Under the pieces are notes generated by a model. It worked only from the letters and a program-made list of their open reading frames with translations, made no database searches and had not been told where the DNA came from. Shown here piece by piece: positions 35,846 to 44,207 of a DNA stretch of 64,000 nt (positions are counted from its first letter, which is position 1; the number at the start of each line of letters is the position of its first letter). The position numbers were made by a program, and so were the translations under genes. This stretch comes from Saccharophagus sp. K07 (GTDB taxonomy: Bacteria; Pseudomonadota; Gammaproteobacteria; Pseudomonadales; Cellvibrionaceae), in assembly GCF_014336955.1 (NCBI RefSeq), contig NZ_QRAI01000005.1, positions 1 to 64,000 of the forward strand. The letters are read 5' to 3'.

Positions 35846-36586
35846 GTGGCTTGGCAATGGTTTCACCGCTTGGGGTCCCCGAAATGGTTTTACGAAAAGA
35901 CAGGGCCGTGGTTGCCCTGGCTTGGTTTTATTTCCATCGCCTTGATTCTGATCGGTTCCACTTGGGGGCTGGCCTTTGGTCCGTCGGAAGCCAAGCAGGG
36001 CAATAGCGCGCGCATCATTTATATCCATGTACCCACGGCTGTATTGTCGATGGCGGGCTATTACGTGATGGCCATTGCTGGAGCCATAGGTTTGATCTGG
36101 CGGATGAAGCTTTCCTTTATGGTGATGAAGGCCGCTGCTCCCATAGGCGCGATCCTGACGTTTTTAGCGCTGTTTACCGGCGCGGTCTGGGGCAAACCAA
36201 CTTGGGGCACCTGGTGGGTGTGGGATGGGCGCATTACGTCGATGGTGGTGCTGTTCCTCTTGTACCTCGGCATAGTGGCGTTGCAGGAGGCGTATCAGAA
36301 TCAGGATACAGCGGACAAAATCTGCGCTGTGTTGGCCTTGGTTGGTATGGTGAATATCCCGATCATCTATAAGTCGGTGGACTGGTGGTACACCTTGCAC
36401 CAACCCGCCTCTTTGAAACTCACCGGTAAATCCAGCATCGACCCCAGCATGGCCTATCCGCTGCTGTTGATGATCCTGGCGTTTTACATTTTCTATACCT
36501 GGGTATTGCTGATGCGTACGCGTGTGGAGATTTTGAAGCGCGAGCAGAAAACAACCTGGGTAAAAGACTTGGTGGCGCGAGGCTAG
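35846..36586 (+). CDS. ccmC: haem lyase/handling protein CcmC
   Basis: This 246-residue inner-membrane protein loads haem onto CcmE. It has six membrane segments and the tryptophan-rich periplasmic motif WGKPTWGTWWVWDGR, with nearby conserved His (YIHVPTA and SVDWWYTLHQP). The start is GTG, supported by GAGAAGG at a normal distance; the sequence AWQWFHRLGSPKWFY follows as in relatives. It is followed three bases later by ccmD. Confidence 0.95.
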   Translation: MAWQWFHRLGSPKWFYEKTGPWLPWLGFISIALILIGSTWGLAFGPSEAKQGNSARIIYIHVPTAVLSMAGYYVMAIAGAIGLIWRMKLSFMVMKAAAPIGAILTFLALFTGAVWGKPTWGTWWVWDGRITSMVVLFLLYLGIVALQEAYQNQDTADKICAVLALVGMVNIPIIYKSVDWWYTLHQPASLKLTGKSSIDPSMAYPLLLMILAFYIFYTWVLLMRTRVEILKREQKTTWVKDLVARG

Positions 36587-36589
36587 ACC

Positions 36590-36811
36590 ATGAAATTTCA
36601 ATTCGCGGATTTTTCGTCGTTTCTTTGGATGAATGGCCATGGGCCCTTCGTCTGGGGTTGTTATCTGGTGGTATTTATTGGATTGGCATTCCTGGCGTTG
36701 GAACCTCGTTTTCAGCGTCAAAGATTTATTAAACAACAGAAGAATTTAGCCCGCCGTAACGTGTCACAAGCAGTTAGCGAGCAAGCGTCGGGCTCCAGCG
36801 AGGGAGCTTAA
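36590..36811 (+). CDS. ccmD: CcmD, haem exporter accessory protein
   Basis: This 73-residue protein has one membrane helix (PFVWGCYLVVFIGLAFLAL in part), preceded by FLWMNGHGP and followed by a basic cytoplasmic tail, exactly the CcmD layout. It stabilises the CcmABC–CcmE complex. The small size would make it easy to miss. It sits between ccmC and ccmE as in most ccm operons. Confidence 0.92.
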   Translation: MKFQFADFSSFLWMNGHGPFVWGCYLVVFIGLAFLALEPRFQRQRFIKQQKNLARRNVSQAVSEQASGSSEGA

Positions 36812-36838
36812 GGTTTCAATGAGAGGTAAGTGCTAAAA

Positions 36839-37303
36839 ATGCATCCAGTCAGAAAACAGCGGCTCCTGTTGGTGCTTGCGTTAGTTGTCGCCAGTTCGAC
36901 GATCATTGGTTTGAGCGTGTACGCGATGCGTCACTACGCCGACTTTTTCTATCCTGTGTCGAAAATCGTCTCCGGTGAAGCCCCGCTGCATAAATCCATT
37001 CGCGCTGGCGGGTGTGTTGTGCCGGGCACCATAGTTTCCGCCAGCGATCGTCTGCACACTGAATTTGTCATTACCGATGGTATTGAGCGAGTCAAAGTTG
37101 TTTACGACGGCTTGCTGCCGGATATCTTTGGCGAAGGTGAGGCGGCTGTCATCACCGGCAAGCTCAATGACGAGCGAGTTCTGGTCGCCACCCAGGTATT
37201 GGCCAAACACGACGAAAATTACGTCCCACCCGAGGTGGCATCTTCCATGTCACCGGTTGAGCGCCACAACGAAGCATGTAAGGGTATGAATTATGGTTCC
37301 TGA
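36839..37303 (+). CDS. ccmE: periplasmic haem chaperone CcmE
   Basis: This 154-residue membrane-anchored OB-fold protein carries haem bound covalently to His124 in LAKHDENY, with the conserved Tyr128. The N-terminal anchor follows RKQRLLLVLALVV. Two starts are possible: ATG at 36839, matching relatives that begin M-x-P-x-RKxRL, and GTG at 36830, which lies close to GAGAGG; the ATG is used here. The end overlaps ccmF by 11 bases. Gly-Cys in RAGGCVVPG replaces a usually hydrophobic site and is slightly unusual. Confidence 0.93.
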   Translation: MHPVRKQRLLLVLALVVASSTIIGLSVYAMRHYADFFYPVSKIVSGEAPLHKSIRAGGCVVPGTIVSASDRLHTEFVITDGIERVKVVYDGLLPDIFGEGEAAVITGKLNDERVLVATQVLAKHDENYVPPEVASSMSPVERHNEACKGMNYGS

Positions 37304-39269
37304 GTATGGCCATCTGGCGCTCATCATTGCGTTTGTTCTTTCCATAGTGCTCTTCATAGTTCCGTTGCTTGGTACTTTTACGGGGCGAGTTCTTTGGATG
37401 AACTCTGCCCGACCTCTTGCGGTAGGTCTGTTTGTTTTTACGGCGATTTCGTTTCTTGTCCTGGTCTATGCGTTTCTACAGGACGATTTCACCGTCAAAT
37501 ACGTCGCCAGCCATTCCAATACCCTTTTGCCAACCTACTATAAAGTGACCGCGGTTTGGGGTGGACACGAAGGCTCGGTACTTTTGTGGGCCTTGGTTTT
37601 GACCGGCTGGACTGTCTCTGTCGCCTTGTTTTCGCGCGAATTGCCGCTTCAGGTTGTAGCGCGGGTGTTGTCGGTCATGGGCTTTGTCGCCGTCGGTTTT
37701 ATTGCTTTCATTCTGTTCACCTCCAACCCTTTCGATCGCCTGCTGCCCAATCCGGTAAAAGAGGGTAATGACCTCAACCCGCTGTTGCAGGACATCGGCA
37801 TGATCATCCACCCGCCGACCCTGTATATGGGATATGTGGGCTTTTCCGTATGTTTTGCCTTTGCGATTGCGGCTCTTATCGGCGGTCGGTTGGATAGCGC
37901 TTGGGCGCGTTGGTCGCGTCCTTGGACCAATATGGCGTGGGTTTTCCAGACACTTGGCATCATGCTCGGCAGCTGGTGGGCGTACTACGAACTGGGCTGG
38001 GGCGGCTGGTGGTTCTGGGATCCGGTGGAAAATGCGTCCTTTATGCCCTGGTTGGTCGGTACCGCATTGGTTCACTCCCTGGCCGTCACCGAGAAGCGCG
38101 GAGTTTTTAAAAGCTGGACGATTCTTTTAGCGATTCTGGCGTTTTCGTTGAGTTTGCTCGGTACCTTTATCGTCCGTTCCGGTGTTCTCACATCGGTGCA
38201 CGCATTTGCCACAGACCCGACCCGCGGTCTTTTTATTCTGGCGTTCCTGGGTGTTGCCGTCGGCGGATCTTTGCTGCTCTACGCGCTGCGTATTCCGGAA
38301 ATTCGCAGTGTGCAGGGATTCGGTCTCTTTTCCCGCGAAAGTTTTTTGCTGGTCAACAATGTGCTGTTTGCGGTTGCCGCTGCAGGCGTTCTGTTTGGCA
38401 CTCTTTATCCTCTGCTGGTAGACGCTCTTTGGGGAGTGAAACTGTCTGTAGGACCGCCGTTCTTCAATTTGATCTTTGTTCCGCTGATGTCGCTGGTGGC
38501 GATATTTCTGGGTATTGGAGTCGCGCTTAATTGGAAAAAGACTCGTATGGAAACTTTGACCGTTTGGCTGGGTGTTCCTGTGCTCGCAGCCGTCATTTTG
38601 GGATTGTTATTCCCGTTGCTCGCCAACGAGTACCACTGGGGTACGGTGGCTGCGGTTTTCCTGGGCAGTTGGGTGATTTTGGCCTCCTTGAGCGATCTGC
38701 TCCGCAAACTGCGCAATAGTCGTCCCATGTGGGCAGGCTTGCCCAAACTGAGCGTGAGCTATTGGGGAATGCAGCTTGCTCACGTAGGTTTTGCGATGGC
38801 TCTGATAGGGGCCGCAGTCAATACCATAGAGGCAGATCACAAAGACGTGCGCATGGTATTCGGTGAGCGTCAGACTATCGGAGGCTATGAATTCGAATTG
38901 GTCGATGTGTTCCCCAAACGCGGTCCGAACTACGAAGCCCAGGTTGGCGAGGTCAATGTCTATCGCGACGGTAAACTCGTGACCACATTGATGCCCGAGA
39001 AACGCCACTACCTGTCTGACCGCGGCAACGTGATGACGGAAGCTGGTATTGAAGCGGGCTTCTTGCGCGATTTGTTCGTTGCCTTGGGCGATCGACTCGA
39101 CAACCGCGCCTGGTCGATGCGCATTCACCACTTCCCACTGGTGCGTTGGATCTGGCTCGGCGCGATCCTGATGGCTTTGGGTGGTGGTTTGACAGTGTTC
39201 GATAAGCGCTATCGTGCGAAGCGCACAGCAGAGCGCGGTGTGGAAAAAGCTGCAGTTGTCGCTACCTGA
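37293..39269 (+). CDS. ccmF: cytochrome c haem lyase subunit CcmF
   Basis: This large inner-membrane subunit (658 residues) works with CcmH and CcmI to attach haem to apocytochromes. It has about fifteen membrane segments and the tryptophan-rich WWAYYELGWGGWWFWDPVEN region, followed by ASFMPWL. The conserved His residues are in WGGHEGSVLLW and SVHAFATDPTRG, and a large periplasmic loop lies near the C-terminus. The start overlaps ccmE. The partner genes ccmH and ccmI lie more than 4 kb downstream instead of next to it. Confidence 0.95.
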   Translation: MVPEYGHLALIIAFVLSIVLFIVPLLGTFTGRVLWMNSARPLAVGLFVFTAISFLVLVYAFLQDDFTVKYVASHSNTLLPTYYKVTAVWGGHEGSVLLWALVLTGWTVSVALFSRELPLQVVARVLSVMGFVAVGFIAFILFTSNPFDRLLPNPVKEGNDLNPLLQDIGMIIHPPTLYMGYVGFSVCFAFAIAALIGGRLDSAWARWSRPWTNMAWVFQTLGIMLGSWWAYYELGWGGWWFWDPVENASFMPWLVGTALVHSLAVTEKRGVFKSWTILLAILAFSLSLLGTFIVRSGVLTSVHAFATDPTRGLFILAFLGVAVGGSLLLYALRIPEIRSVQGFGLFSRESFLLVNNVLFAVAAAGVLFGTLYPLLVDALWGVKLSVGPPFFNLIFVPLMSLVAIFLGIGVALNWKKTRMETLTVWLGVPVLAAVILGLLFPLLANEYHWGTVAAVFLGSWVILASLSDLLRKLRNSRPMWAGLPKLSVSYWGMQLAHVGFAMALIGAAVNTIEADHKDVRMVFGERQTIGGYEFELVDVFPKRGPNYEAQVGEVNVYRDGKLVTTLMPEKRHYLSDRGNVMTEAGIEAGFLRDLFVALGDRLDNRAWSMRIHHFPLVRWIWLGAILMALGGGLTVFDKRYRAKRTAERGVEKAAVVAT

Positions 39270-39297
39270 TGGATTTTTCGAGGAATAAAAAGGCGCA

Positions 39298-39819
39298 ATG
39301 AAACGTTTTAAATTATTTATTCCATTCGCCGTTTTTGCGGTGATGGCCGGTTTGCTTTATATCGGTCTGAGTCTCGATCCCAATGAATTGCCGTCGGTGT
39401 TGATCGATAAACCTGTGCCGGAATTTGCATTGCCGGATCTGGATAATCCGGAAAAGGTGATCACCCCGGCTACCATGAAAGGCAAACCTTATCTGTTGAA
39501 CGTTTGGGCCACCTGGTGCCCGTCTTGTAAATATGAGCACCCTTATTTGCTCAAATTAGCAGAGATGGGAATTCCGATTTACGGCGTCAATTACAAGGAT
39601 GAATCGGAAAAGGCCCGCAAACTGCTGCGCGATACAGGCAATCCGTATCAGGCGAATATCGTCGACGAGGAGGGCACGCTGATTATGGCCTTAGGCGTCT
39701 ATGGTGCTCCTGAGACATTTATTGTCGATGCCGAAGGCATTATTCGTTACAAGCTGGTTGGCGTGGTTACCGAAGAAATTTGGACGTCCACCATGGCGCC
39801 TATCTTTTTTGGCGAGTAA
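39298..39819 (+). CDS. ccmG: thiol:disulfide interchange protein CcmG/DsbE
   Basis: This 173-residue membrane-anchored thioredoxin-like protein reduces the Cys pair of apocytochrome c. The active site is LNVWATWCPSCKYEHP with Cys74 and Cys77, followed by GVNYKDESEKARK and the cis-Pro segment GVYGAPETFIVD, standard for the family. A single N-terminal anchor (residues 5-24) is present. It ends the first ccm block. Confidence 0.95.
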   Translation: MKRFKLFIPFAVFAVMAGLLYIGLSLDPNELPSVLIDKPVPEFALPDLDNPEKVITPATMKGKPYLLNVWATWCPSCKYEHPYLLKLAEMGIPIYGVNYKDESEKARKLLRDTGNPYQANIVDEEGTLIMALGVYGAPETFIVDAEGIIRYKLVGVVTEEIWTSTMAPIFFGE

Positions 39820-39827
39820 TCCCCGCT

Positions 39828-40304
39828 GTGAAACGCTGGATTTTTGGTTGGCTATTGATACTGCTGTCAGCACCTGTATACGCACAGGTGCTGACAGGTC
39901 CGGGCACGCAGTTGGATGTGCTGCAGAAAATCCAAGGTCGCTGGCGATCTGACTGTCATCCGGTGGAGGCGGGACCTCGATACGGCTATCAGCGCATCAA
40001 TCTAACTGTCAATTTCACCCACTTTAAATTTTCCGTGGATGAATTTCCCTCTGCGGAATGCGCGACTCCGCGCTCGACTACCGAAAGCCGCTTTCGTTTT
40101 GCGCTGCGCGAACCAATCGTTGCTCGCGATGGCACTCCGGCATTTGCCATTGATTTTGCTGCAGATGGCGCAGTGAAAATGAATTTATATCCGCTCAATA
40201 TCATCCACTACAAAGCGGGAACCTTGCGCTTGGGTGAGCCTCCAGTGGTGGAGATTGAAGACCGCTTGCAGGAACTCGATCGCGAATTGATTTTCAAGCG
40301 CTAA
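39828..40304 (+). CDS. small exported hypothetical protein
   Basis: This 158-residue protein has a signal peptide (KRWIFGWLLILLSAPVYA, cleavage near residue 18) and a soluble, probably periplasmic domain with two Cys (CHPVEAG, SAECATPRS). I do not recognise a family. The GTG start is chosen because it follows ccmG after eight bases and gives the signal peptide; the upstream frame overlaps ccmG. A perfect 14-bp hairpin covers the codons around the cleavage site. Its location at the end of the ccmA-G block suggests co-transcription. Confidence 0.65.
   Translation: MKRWIFGWLLILLSAPVYAQVLTGPGTQLDVLQKIQGRWRSDCHPVEAGPRYGYQRINLTVNFTHFKFSVDEFPSAECATPRSTTESRFRFALREPIVARDGTPAFAIDFAADGAVKMNLYPLNIIHYKAGTLRLGEPPVVEIEDRLQELDRELIFKR
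39864..39897. repeat. perfect 14-bp inverted repeat inside a coding region
   Basis: CTGTCAGCACCTGT and its exact complement are separated by ATACGC. The structure falls in the signal-peptide end of the small exported protein, about 36 bases after its start codon and 45 bases after the ccmG stop. It is the most stable hairpin I see inside a gene here. Lacking a T tract, it is not an ordinary terminator. Confidence 0.85.
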
Positions 40305-40424
40305 AACCATTTCTTAATGTTCTATGCCTGCGATGCCTTTGCCCGTGGGCATCCATCTGTTTCACCAGTATACTGCCGGCTTTTTTAAACCTTGGCCGGT
40401 GCCAAGCTTTTCCAGGTGCAAGTC

Positions 40425-41426
40425 ATGTCTAATTCAGGTCGGTTTCTGCCCGAGTGGGCTCCCGTCAAGTCCGTTGTTTTGGTTTGGCCCTATCCGCACG
40501 GTGACTGGCAAGTCAACTATTCCGCCATTGTCGACTGTTATTGGGGAATTCTCTCCGCGCTGAGCGCCGAAATTGAAGTGTGGTTATTGCTCCATCCGTC
40601 GCTTGATCGAGCTGCATTTGAAGAAGAAGTGCGCCAGAAAATTGCGCAACCAGAGCGCGTTCGCATCCGCGAGACGCTTTACGATGACACCTGGGTGCGC
40701 GATTACGGCCCTCTGTCCATCGCCAAAGGCTACATTTCCTATACCTTCAATGGTTGGGGCGGCAAATATTCCGCGCACAATGACAATGCGGTACCTGTAG
40801 CGCTTGCCGATTGGCTCGGTTCTCCCGTGCAAAAATTCGATTTTGTGTGCGAAGGTGGCGGGTTGGAAACCAATGGCGAAACTCTGCTGTTGAACGCCAA
40901 CTGCATCATCGACGAGCACCGCAATCCCGGTTGGGATAAAAACGCCATCGAGCAGTTTTTCCGCGAAACGCTCGGCGTTAACAAGTTTGCCTGGGTGGAA
41001 GATATCTGTCTGACCGGAGATGATACCGATGGTCACATAGATACCATAGTGCGCTTCGCCTCTGCCGACACTGTGGTCTACGCTGGACCGAATCCGTCGC
41101 ACATAGATGCTGCCATCCTGGAGAATTTGCACACGCAAGTACAGCAATTGGCGGCGCAACACGGCTGGCGCACTTTTGCCTTGCCCAGCCCCGGTTATCA
41201 AAGCTTGATCGACGGTCGCGACCTTCCTTGCACCTATGCGAATTTTTTAATCGCCAATGATTGTGTATTCGCGCCAATTTATGGTCTTACGGAAGACTCG
41301 GCGGCGGTGAAGGTTCTCTCCGAAGCTTTTCCCCGCCACAAAATCGTTCCGGTACGCTGTGAGGCACTGCTGGAACAGCATGGCAGTCTGCACTGCGCCA
41401 CCATGCAAATCGCCCGTTTAGCCTAA
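40425..41426 (+). CDS. aguA: agmatine deiminase
   Basis: This 333-residue enzyme converts agmatine to N-carbamoylputrescine. Family marks are RFLPEWAPVKSVVLVWPYP, DDTWVRDYGPLSI, FNGWGGKY, FVCEGGGLETNGETLLL, TGDDTDGHIDTIVRF and the catalytic Cys324 in HGSLHCATMQIAR near the C-terminus. The ATG at 40425 is used because homology begins there (MSNSGRFLPEW). The product feeds the next gene, 23 bases downstream, so the two form a putrescine-making pair. Confidence 0.93.
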   Translation: MSNSGRFLPEWAPVKSVVLVWPYPHGDWQVNYSAIVDCYWGILSALSAEIEVWLLLHPSLDRAAFEEEVRQKIAQPERVRIRETLYDDTWVRDYGPLSIAKGYISYTFNGWGGKYSAHNDNAVPVALADWLGSPVQKFDFVCEGGGLETNGETLLLNANCIIDEHRNPGWDKNAIEQFFRETLGVNKFAWVEDICLTGDDTDGHIDTIVRFASADTVVYAGPNPSHIDAAILENLHTQVQQLAAQHGWRTFALPSPGYQSLIDGRDLPCTYANFLIANDCVFAPIYGLTEDSAAVKVLSEAFPRHKIVPVRCEALLEQHGSLHCATMQIARLA

Positions 41427-41449
41427 CTTAACTTTGCCAGGTGTCACTT

Positions 41450-42370
41450 ATGAGCCAATCCATTACCGCCGCAGTTATTCAGCAGGCCGTCGACAGTAAT
41501 GACAAAGAGCAAAACCTTGATCGTACCGAGGCTTTGATTAAAGAAGCCGTGGAGCAAGGGGCGGAGTTGGTGGTGCTGCAGGAGCTTCACGCCACGCAAT
41601 ATTTCTGTCAGGTGGAAGACACCAACTATTTCGACCTGGCCGAGCCGCTCGACGGCTACACCTACCAGCGTTGCGCTGACATCGCAGAAGCCCACGACAT
41701 AGTTCTGGTGCTGTCGCAATTCGAAAAACGTGCGACCGGCCTCTACCACAACACCGCGCAGGTGATCGATGGCGATAAGGGCCGGGTAGGGGTGTTCCGC
41801 AAGATGCACATCCCGGACGATCCGGGCTTTTACGAAAAATTCTATTTCACGCCCGGCGACGCCGAAGGTTTCCTGAAAGGCTTTCAGCCGGTGCAAACCC
41901 GCGTCGGTAAGTTAGGTGTGTTGGTGTGCTGGGATCAGTGGTATCCGGAAGCAGCTCGTTTGATGGCTCTGGCAGGTGCCGACATGCTGATTTACCCAAC
42001 GGCAATCGGCTGGAATCCGGAAGACGACACCGAAGAGCAGAATCGCCAGCGCGATGCCTGGGTCACCATCCAGCGCGCTCACGCAATTGCCAACGGCGTT
42101 CCTGTGCTGGTTGCCAACCGCACGGGTTTCGAGTTGTCACCCAGCGGCTCAGGGGAGGGCATCGAATTCTGGGGAACCAGTTTTATTGCCGGGCCTCAGG
42201 GGGAGTTTCTGCTGATGGCGGATTCCGAAAGCGAAGGCGCCTTCTGTGCGGAGATCGATCTGGAAAGATCGGAAAATGTCCGCCGAATTTGGCCCTATCT
42301 GCGCGATCGCCGCATAGATGCCTACGATAATCTGACCAAGCGTTGGCTGGCGGATCGCCAATTACCCTAA
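41450..42370 (+). CDS. aguB: N-carbamoylputrescine amidase
   Basis: This nitrilase-family enzyme (306 residues) hydrolyses N-carbamoylputrescine to putrescine, CO2 and ammonia. The catalytic triad is visible: Glu45 in LQELHATQYF, Lys118 in FRKMHIPDD and Cys160 in VLVCWDQWYPE. Other family segments are FYFTPGD, IGWNPEDDTEEQNRQRDAW, and GTSFIAGPQGE. An ATG at 41450 is preferred over a GTG three codons upstream. The gene completes the aguAB route that makes putrescine without an ornithine decarboxylase. Confidence 0.94.
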   Translation: MSQSITAAVIQQAVDSNDKEQNLDRTEALIKEAVEQGAELVVLQELHATQYFCQVEDTNYFDLAEPLDGYTYQRCADIAEAHDIVLVLSQFEKRATGLYHNTAQVIDGDKGRVGVFRKMHIPDDPGFYEKFYFTPGDAEGFLKGFQPVQTRVGKLGVLVCWDQWYPEAARLMALAGADMLIYPTAIGWNPEDDTEEQNRQRDAWVTIQRAHAIANGVPVLVANRTGFELSPSGSGEGIEFWGTSFIAGPQGEFLLMADSESEGAFCAEIDLERSENVRRIWPYLRDRRIDAYDNLTKRWLADRQLP

Positions 42371-42451
42371 TTGGTGCCCAAACGACTAATTAACGGATAT
42401 GTGGGGAACTTAGCTGCACTGCAGCATGGTTATGCTATGATCAATTAAGAC

Positions 42452-42476
42452 GTGTACACAATTTGAGCGTGTACAT
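42452..42476. promoter_or_regulatory. possible operator: paired GTGTACAY sites
   Basis: GTGTACAC (a perfect 8-base palindrome) and GTGTACAT start 17 bases apart, 43 bases before the phaZ start codon. A TATGAT hexamer lies at 42434-42439, just upstream. Spacing and position suit a repressor or activator site, but no known consensus is matched. Confidence 0.35.
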
Positions 42477-42518
42477 GGTGCATTAACGTGGCGCACGTGA
42501 GTGCCTTAAGAGATCCCT

Positions 42519-43811
42519 ATGCTTTACCACGCTTATGAGCTAAGCCATGCCGCCGTTGCGCCGCTGCGTCAGATAGCGGACTACCAAAAACGGTTGTATC
42601 GATCACCCTATAACCCTGTCGCCTATACCTGGACAGGTCGCTCGATTGTAGCGGCCTGCGATCTCTTCGAATCCCTCACGCGCCGCTACAGCAAACCTGC
42701 GTGGAATCTTCCCAAGACATTGGTCAATGGTTATCCGGTCACGGTTATGCCCGAGGTGGTGTGGCAAAAGCCCTTTTGCGAATTGATGCACTTCCGCCGC
42801 GATGCGGAGGAGCTGAAGCACGCCCGCTCAGGTTCGGTCAGGGATCCGCGTGTATTGCTGGTCGCGCCTCTGTCCGGTCACTATGCCACCTTGTTACGGC
42901 GTACAGTCGAAGCTTTTTTGCCGGAGCATGAAGTGTTCGTGACCTGCTGGGCGGACGCCCGCGAAGTGCCGCTTGCCAAAGGACGCTTCGATTTGAACGA
43001 CTATATCGATTACATCATCGAAATGATCCAGATCGTGGGTCCCCAGGCTCATGTGGTGGGTATCTGCCAGCCCGGTCCGCCTGTACTGGCGGCTATATCC
43101 TTGATGGCTGAAGTGGACGATCCAGCTTTGCCCGCCACTATGACCTATATGGGCTCTCCCATAGATCCGCGCGAATCGCCGACAGTCCCCAATAAGCTCG
43201 CGCTGGAGCGTTCATACGGTTGGTTCAAGGACAACGTCATCTACTCAGTCCCCTGGCCCAACAAAGGTTTTATGCGGCGCGTCTATCCAGGATTTCTTCA
43301 GCTCGGCGGTTTTATCAGCATGAACCGCGACCGCCACTTTCTGGCCCACAAAGAGTATTTCGAGCATCTGGTGCAGGGCGATTGCGACAGTGTGCATAAG
43401 CACCGGGAGTTTTACGACGAATATCTCGCCGTCATGGATCTGACGGAAGAGTTCTATCTGCAGACCATTCGCGATGTATTCCAGGAATTCAAACTGGCGC
43501 GCGGAGAGTTTTTCCATCATGGTCAGCGGGTGAAACCCGAAGCGATTACCAAGGTTGCCCTTATGACGGTGGAGGGCGAAAAAGACGATATCTCCGGCAT
43601 AGGCCAAACCCAGGCAGCCCATAGGCTTTGCACCGGTATTCCGAGCGAGATGAAGGTGGACTATATCCAACCCGGGGTAGGGCATTACGGTGTTTTCAGC
43701 GGTACTCGGTTCCGCACGGAAATCCAGCCACGGATGCGGCAATTTATGCGGAATTACTGGGACCCGAAAAAAGAGTTGGTCTACCGAAAAGCCACGCCGT
43801 TAGCCGAGTAG
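42519..43811 (+). CDS. phaZ: intracellular poly(3-hydroxybutyrate) depolymerase
   Basis: This 430-residue cytoplasmic enzyme breaks down native PHB granules. It carries the lipase-box-like VVGICQPGPP, where Cys183 replaces the usual Ser, as in the intracellular depolymerases of Ralstonia type. LLVAPLSGHYATLLRRTVE precedes it, and the C-terminal family domain has TYMGSPIDPRESPT, VMDLTEEFYLQT and VGHYGVFSGTRFR with the catalytic His in the last. No signal peptide is present. Its presence implies the cell stores polyhydroxyalkanoate, although no synthase is in the window. A terminator follows. Confidence 0.92.
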   Translation: MLYHAYELSHAAVAPLRQIADYQKRLYRSPYNPVAYTWTGRSIVAACDLFESLTRRYSKPAWNLPKTLVNGYPVTVMPEVVWQKPFCELMHFRRDAEELKHARSGSVRDPRVLLVAPLSGHYATLLRRTVEAFLPEHEVFVTCWADAREVPLAKGRFDLNDYIDYIIEMIQIVGPQAHVVGICQPGPPVLAAISLMAEVDDPALPATMTYMGSPIDPRESPTVPNKLALERSYGWFKDNVIYSVPWPNKGFMRRVYPGFLQLGGFISMNRDRHFLAHKEYFEHLVQGDCDSVHKHREFYDEYLAVMDLTEEFYLQTIRDVFQEFKLARGEFFHHGQRVKPEAITKVALMTVEGEKDDISGIGQTQAAHRLCTGIPSEMKVDYIQPGVGHYGVFSGTRFRTEIQPRMRQFMRNYWDPKKELVYRKATPLAE

Positions 43812-43849
43812 TGGGATTGTAGAGGGATTATTGGCGTAGCCTAGAAATG

Positions 43850-43876
43850 AAAAAGCCCCGCAAAGCGGGGCTTTTT
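43850..43876. terminator. bidirectional terminator between phaZ and tRNA genes
   Basis: AAAAAGCCCCG pairs with CGGGGCTTTTT around a short loop; A and T runs on either side allow termination in both directions. It serves phaZ from the left and the tRNA-Val–tRNA-Asp transcript from the right. Confidence 0.9.
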
Positions 43877-43885
43877 ACTGAATGA

Positions 43886-43962
43886 TGGCGGACCGGACGG
43901 GGCTCGAACCCGCGACCTCCGGCGTGACAGGCCGGCATTCTAACCGACTGAACTACCGGTCC
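43886..43962 (-). tRNA. tRNA-Asp (GTC)
   Basis: This 77-base gene includes an encoded CCA. The acceptor stem is GGACCGG/CCGGTCC with discriminator G. The anticodon loop CTGTCAC gives anticodon GTC for Asp, and the T-arm is GCGGGTTCGAGCCCCGT. It is the second gene of a leftward tRNA pair. Confidence 0.96.
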
Positions 43963-43998
43963 GCGAATGACTAACTATTTACTGCAACTTCCCTGCAA

Positions 43999-44074
43999 TG
44001 GTGGGTGGTACAGGGATCGAACCTGTGACCTACGGCTTGTAAGGCCGTCGCTCTCCCAACTGAGCTAACCACCC
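43999..44074 (-). tRNA. tRNA-Val (TAC)
   Basis: This 76-base gene includes an encoded CCA. The acceptor stem is GGGTGGT/ACCACCC. The anticodon loop CTTACAA gives anticodon TAC for Val, and the T-arm is ACAGGTTCGATCCCTGT. It is 36 bases upstream of tRNA-Asp on the same strand, so the two share a transcript. Confidence 0.96.
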
Positions 44075-44087
44075 GAGGGAGCGGCGT

Positions 44088-44115
44088 ATTCTAATGAAAT
44101 TGCCTTTGGCGTCAA
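44088..44115 (-). promoter_or_regulatory. promoter of the tRNA-Val–tRNA-Asp operon
   Basis: On the minus strand TTGACG and TAGAAT are 16 bases apart, followed by a G+C-rich stretch (ACGCCGCTCCCTC) before the first tRNA. Such a GC-rich discriminator is typical of stringently controlled stable-RNA promoters. Confidence 0.7.
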
Positions 44116-44138
44116 TAGGACGCGCAAAATAATTTCCG

Positions 44139-44169
44139 TTGATTTACTCGTTTGGCACGCTGTTATAAT
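44139..44169 (+). promoter_or_regulatory. probable promoter of ccmHI
   Basis: A perfect TATAAT lies at 44164-44169 with TTGATT 19 bases upstream. It lies about 39 bases before the ccmH start and gives the second ccm block its own transcription, back to back with the tRNA promoter. Confidence 0.6.
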
Positions 44170-44207
44170 CCCCCGCTTGTCCATAAATCGCCGGGAGAGT
44201 TCTCAAA

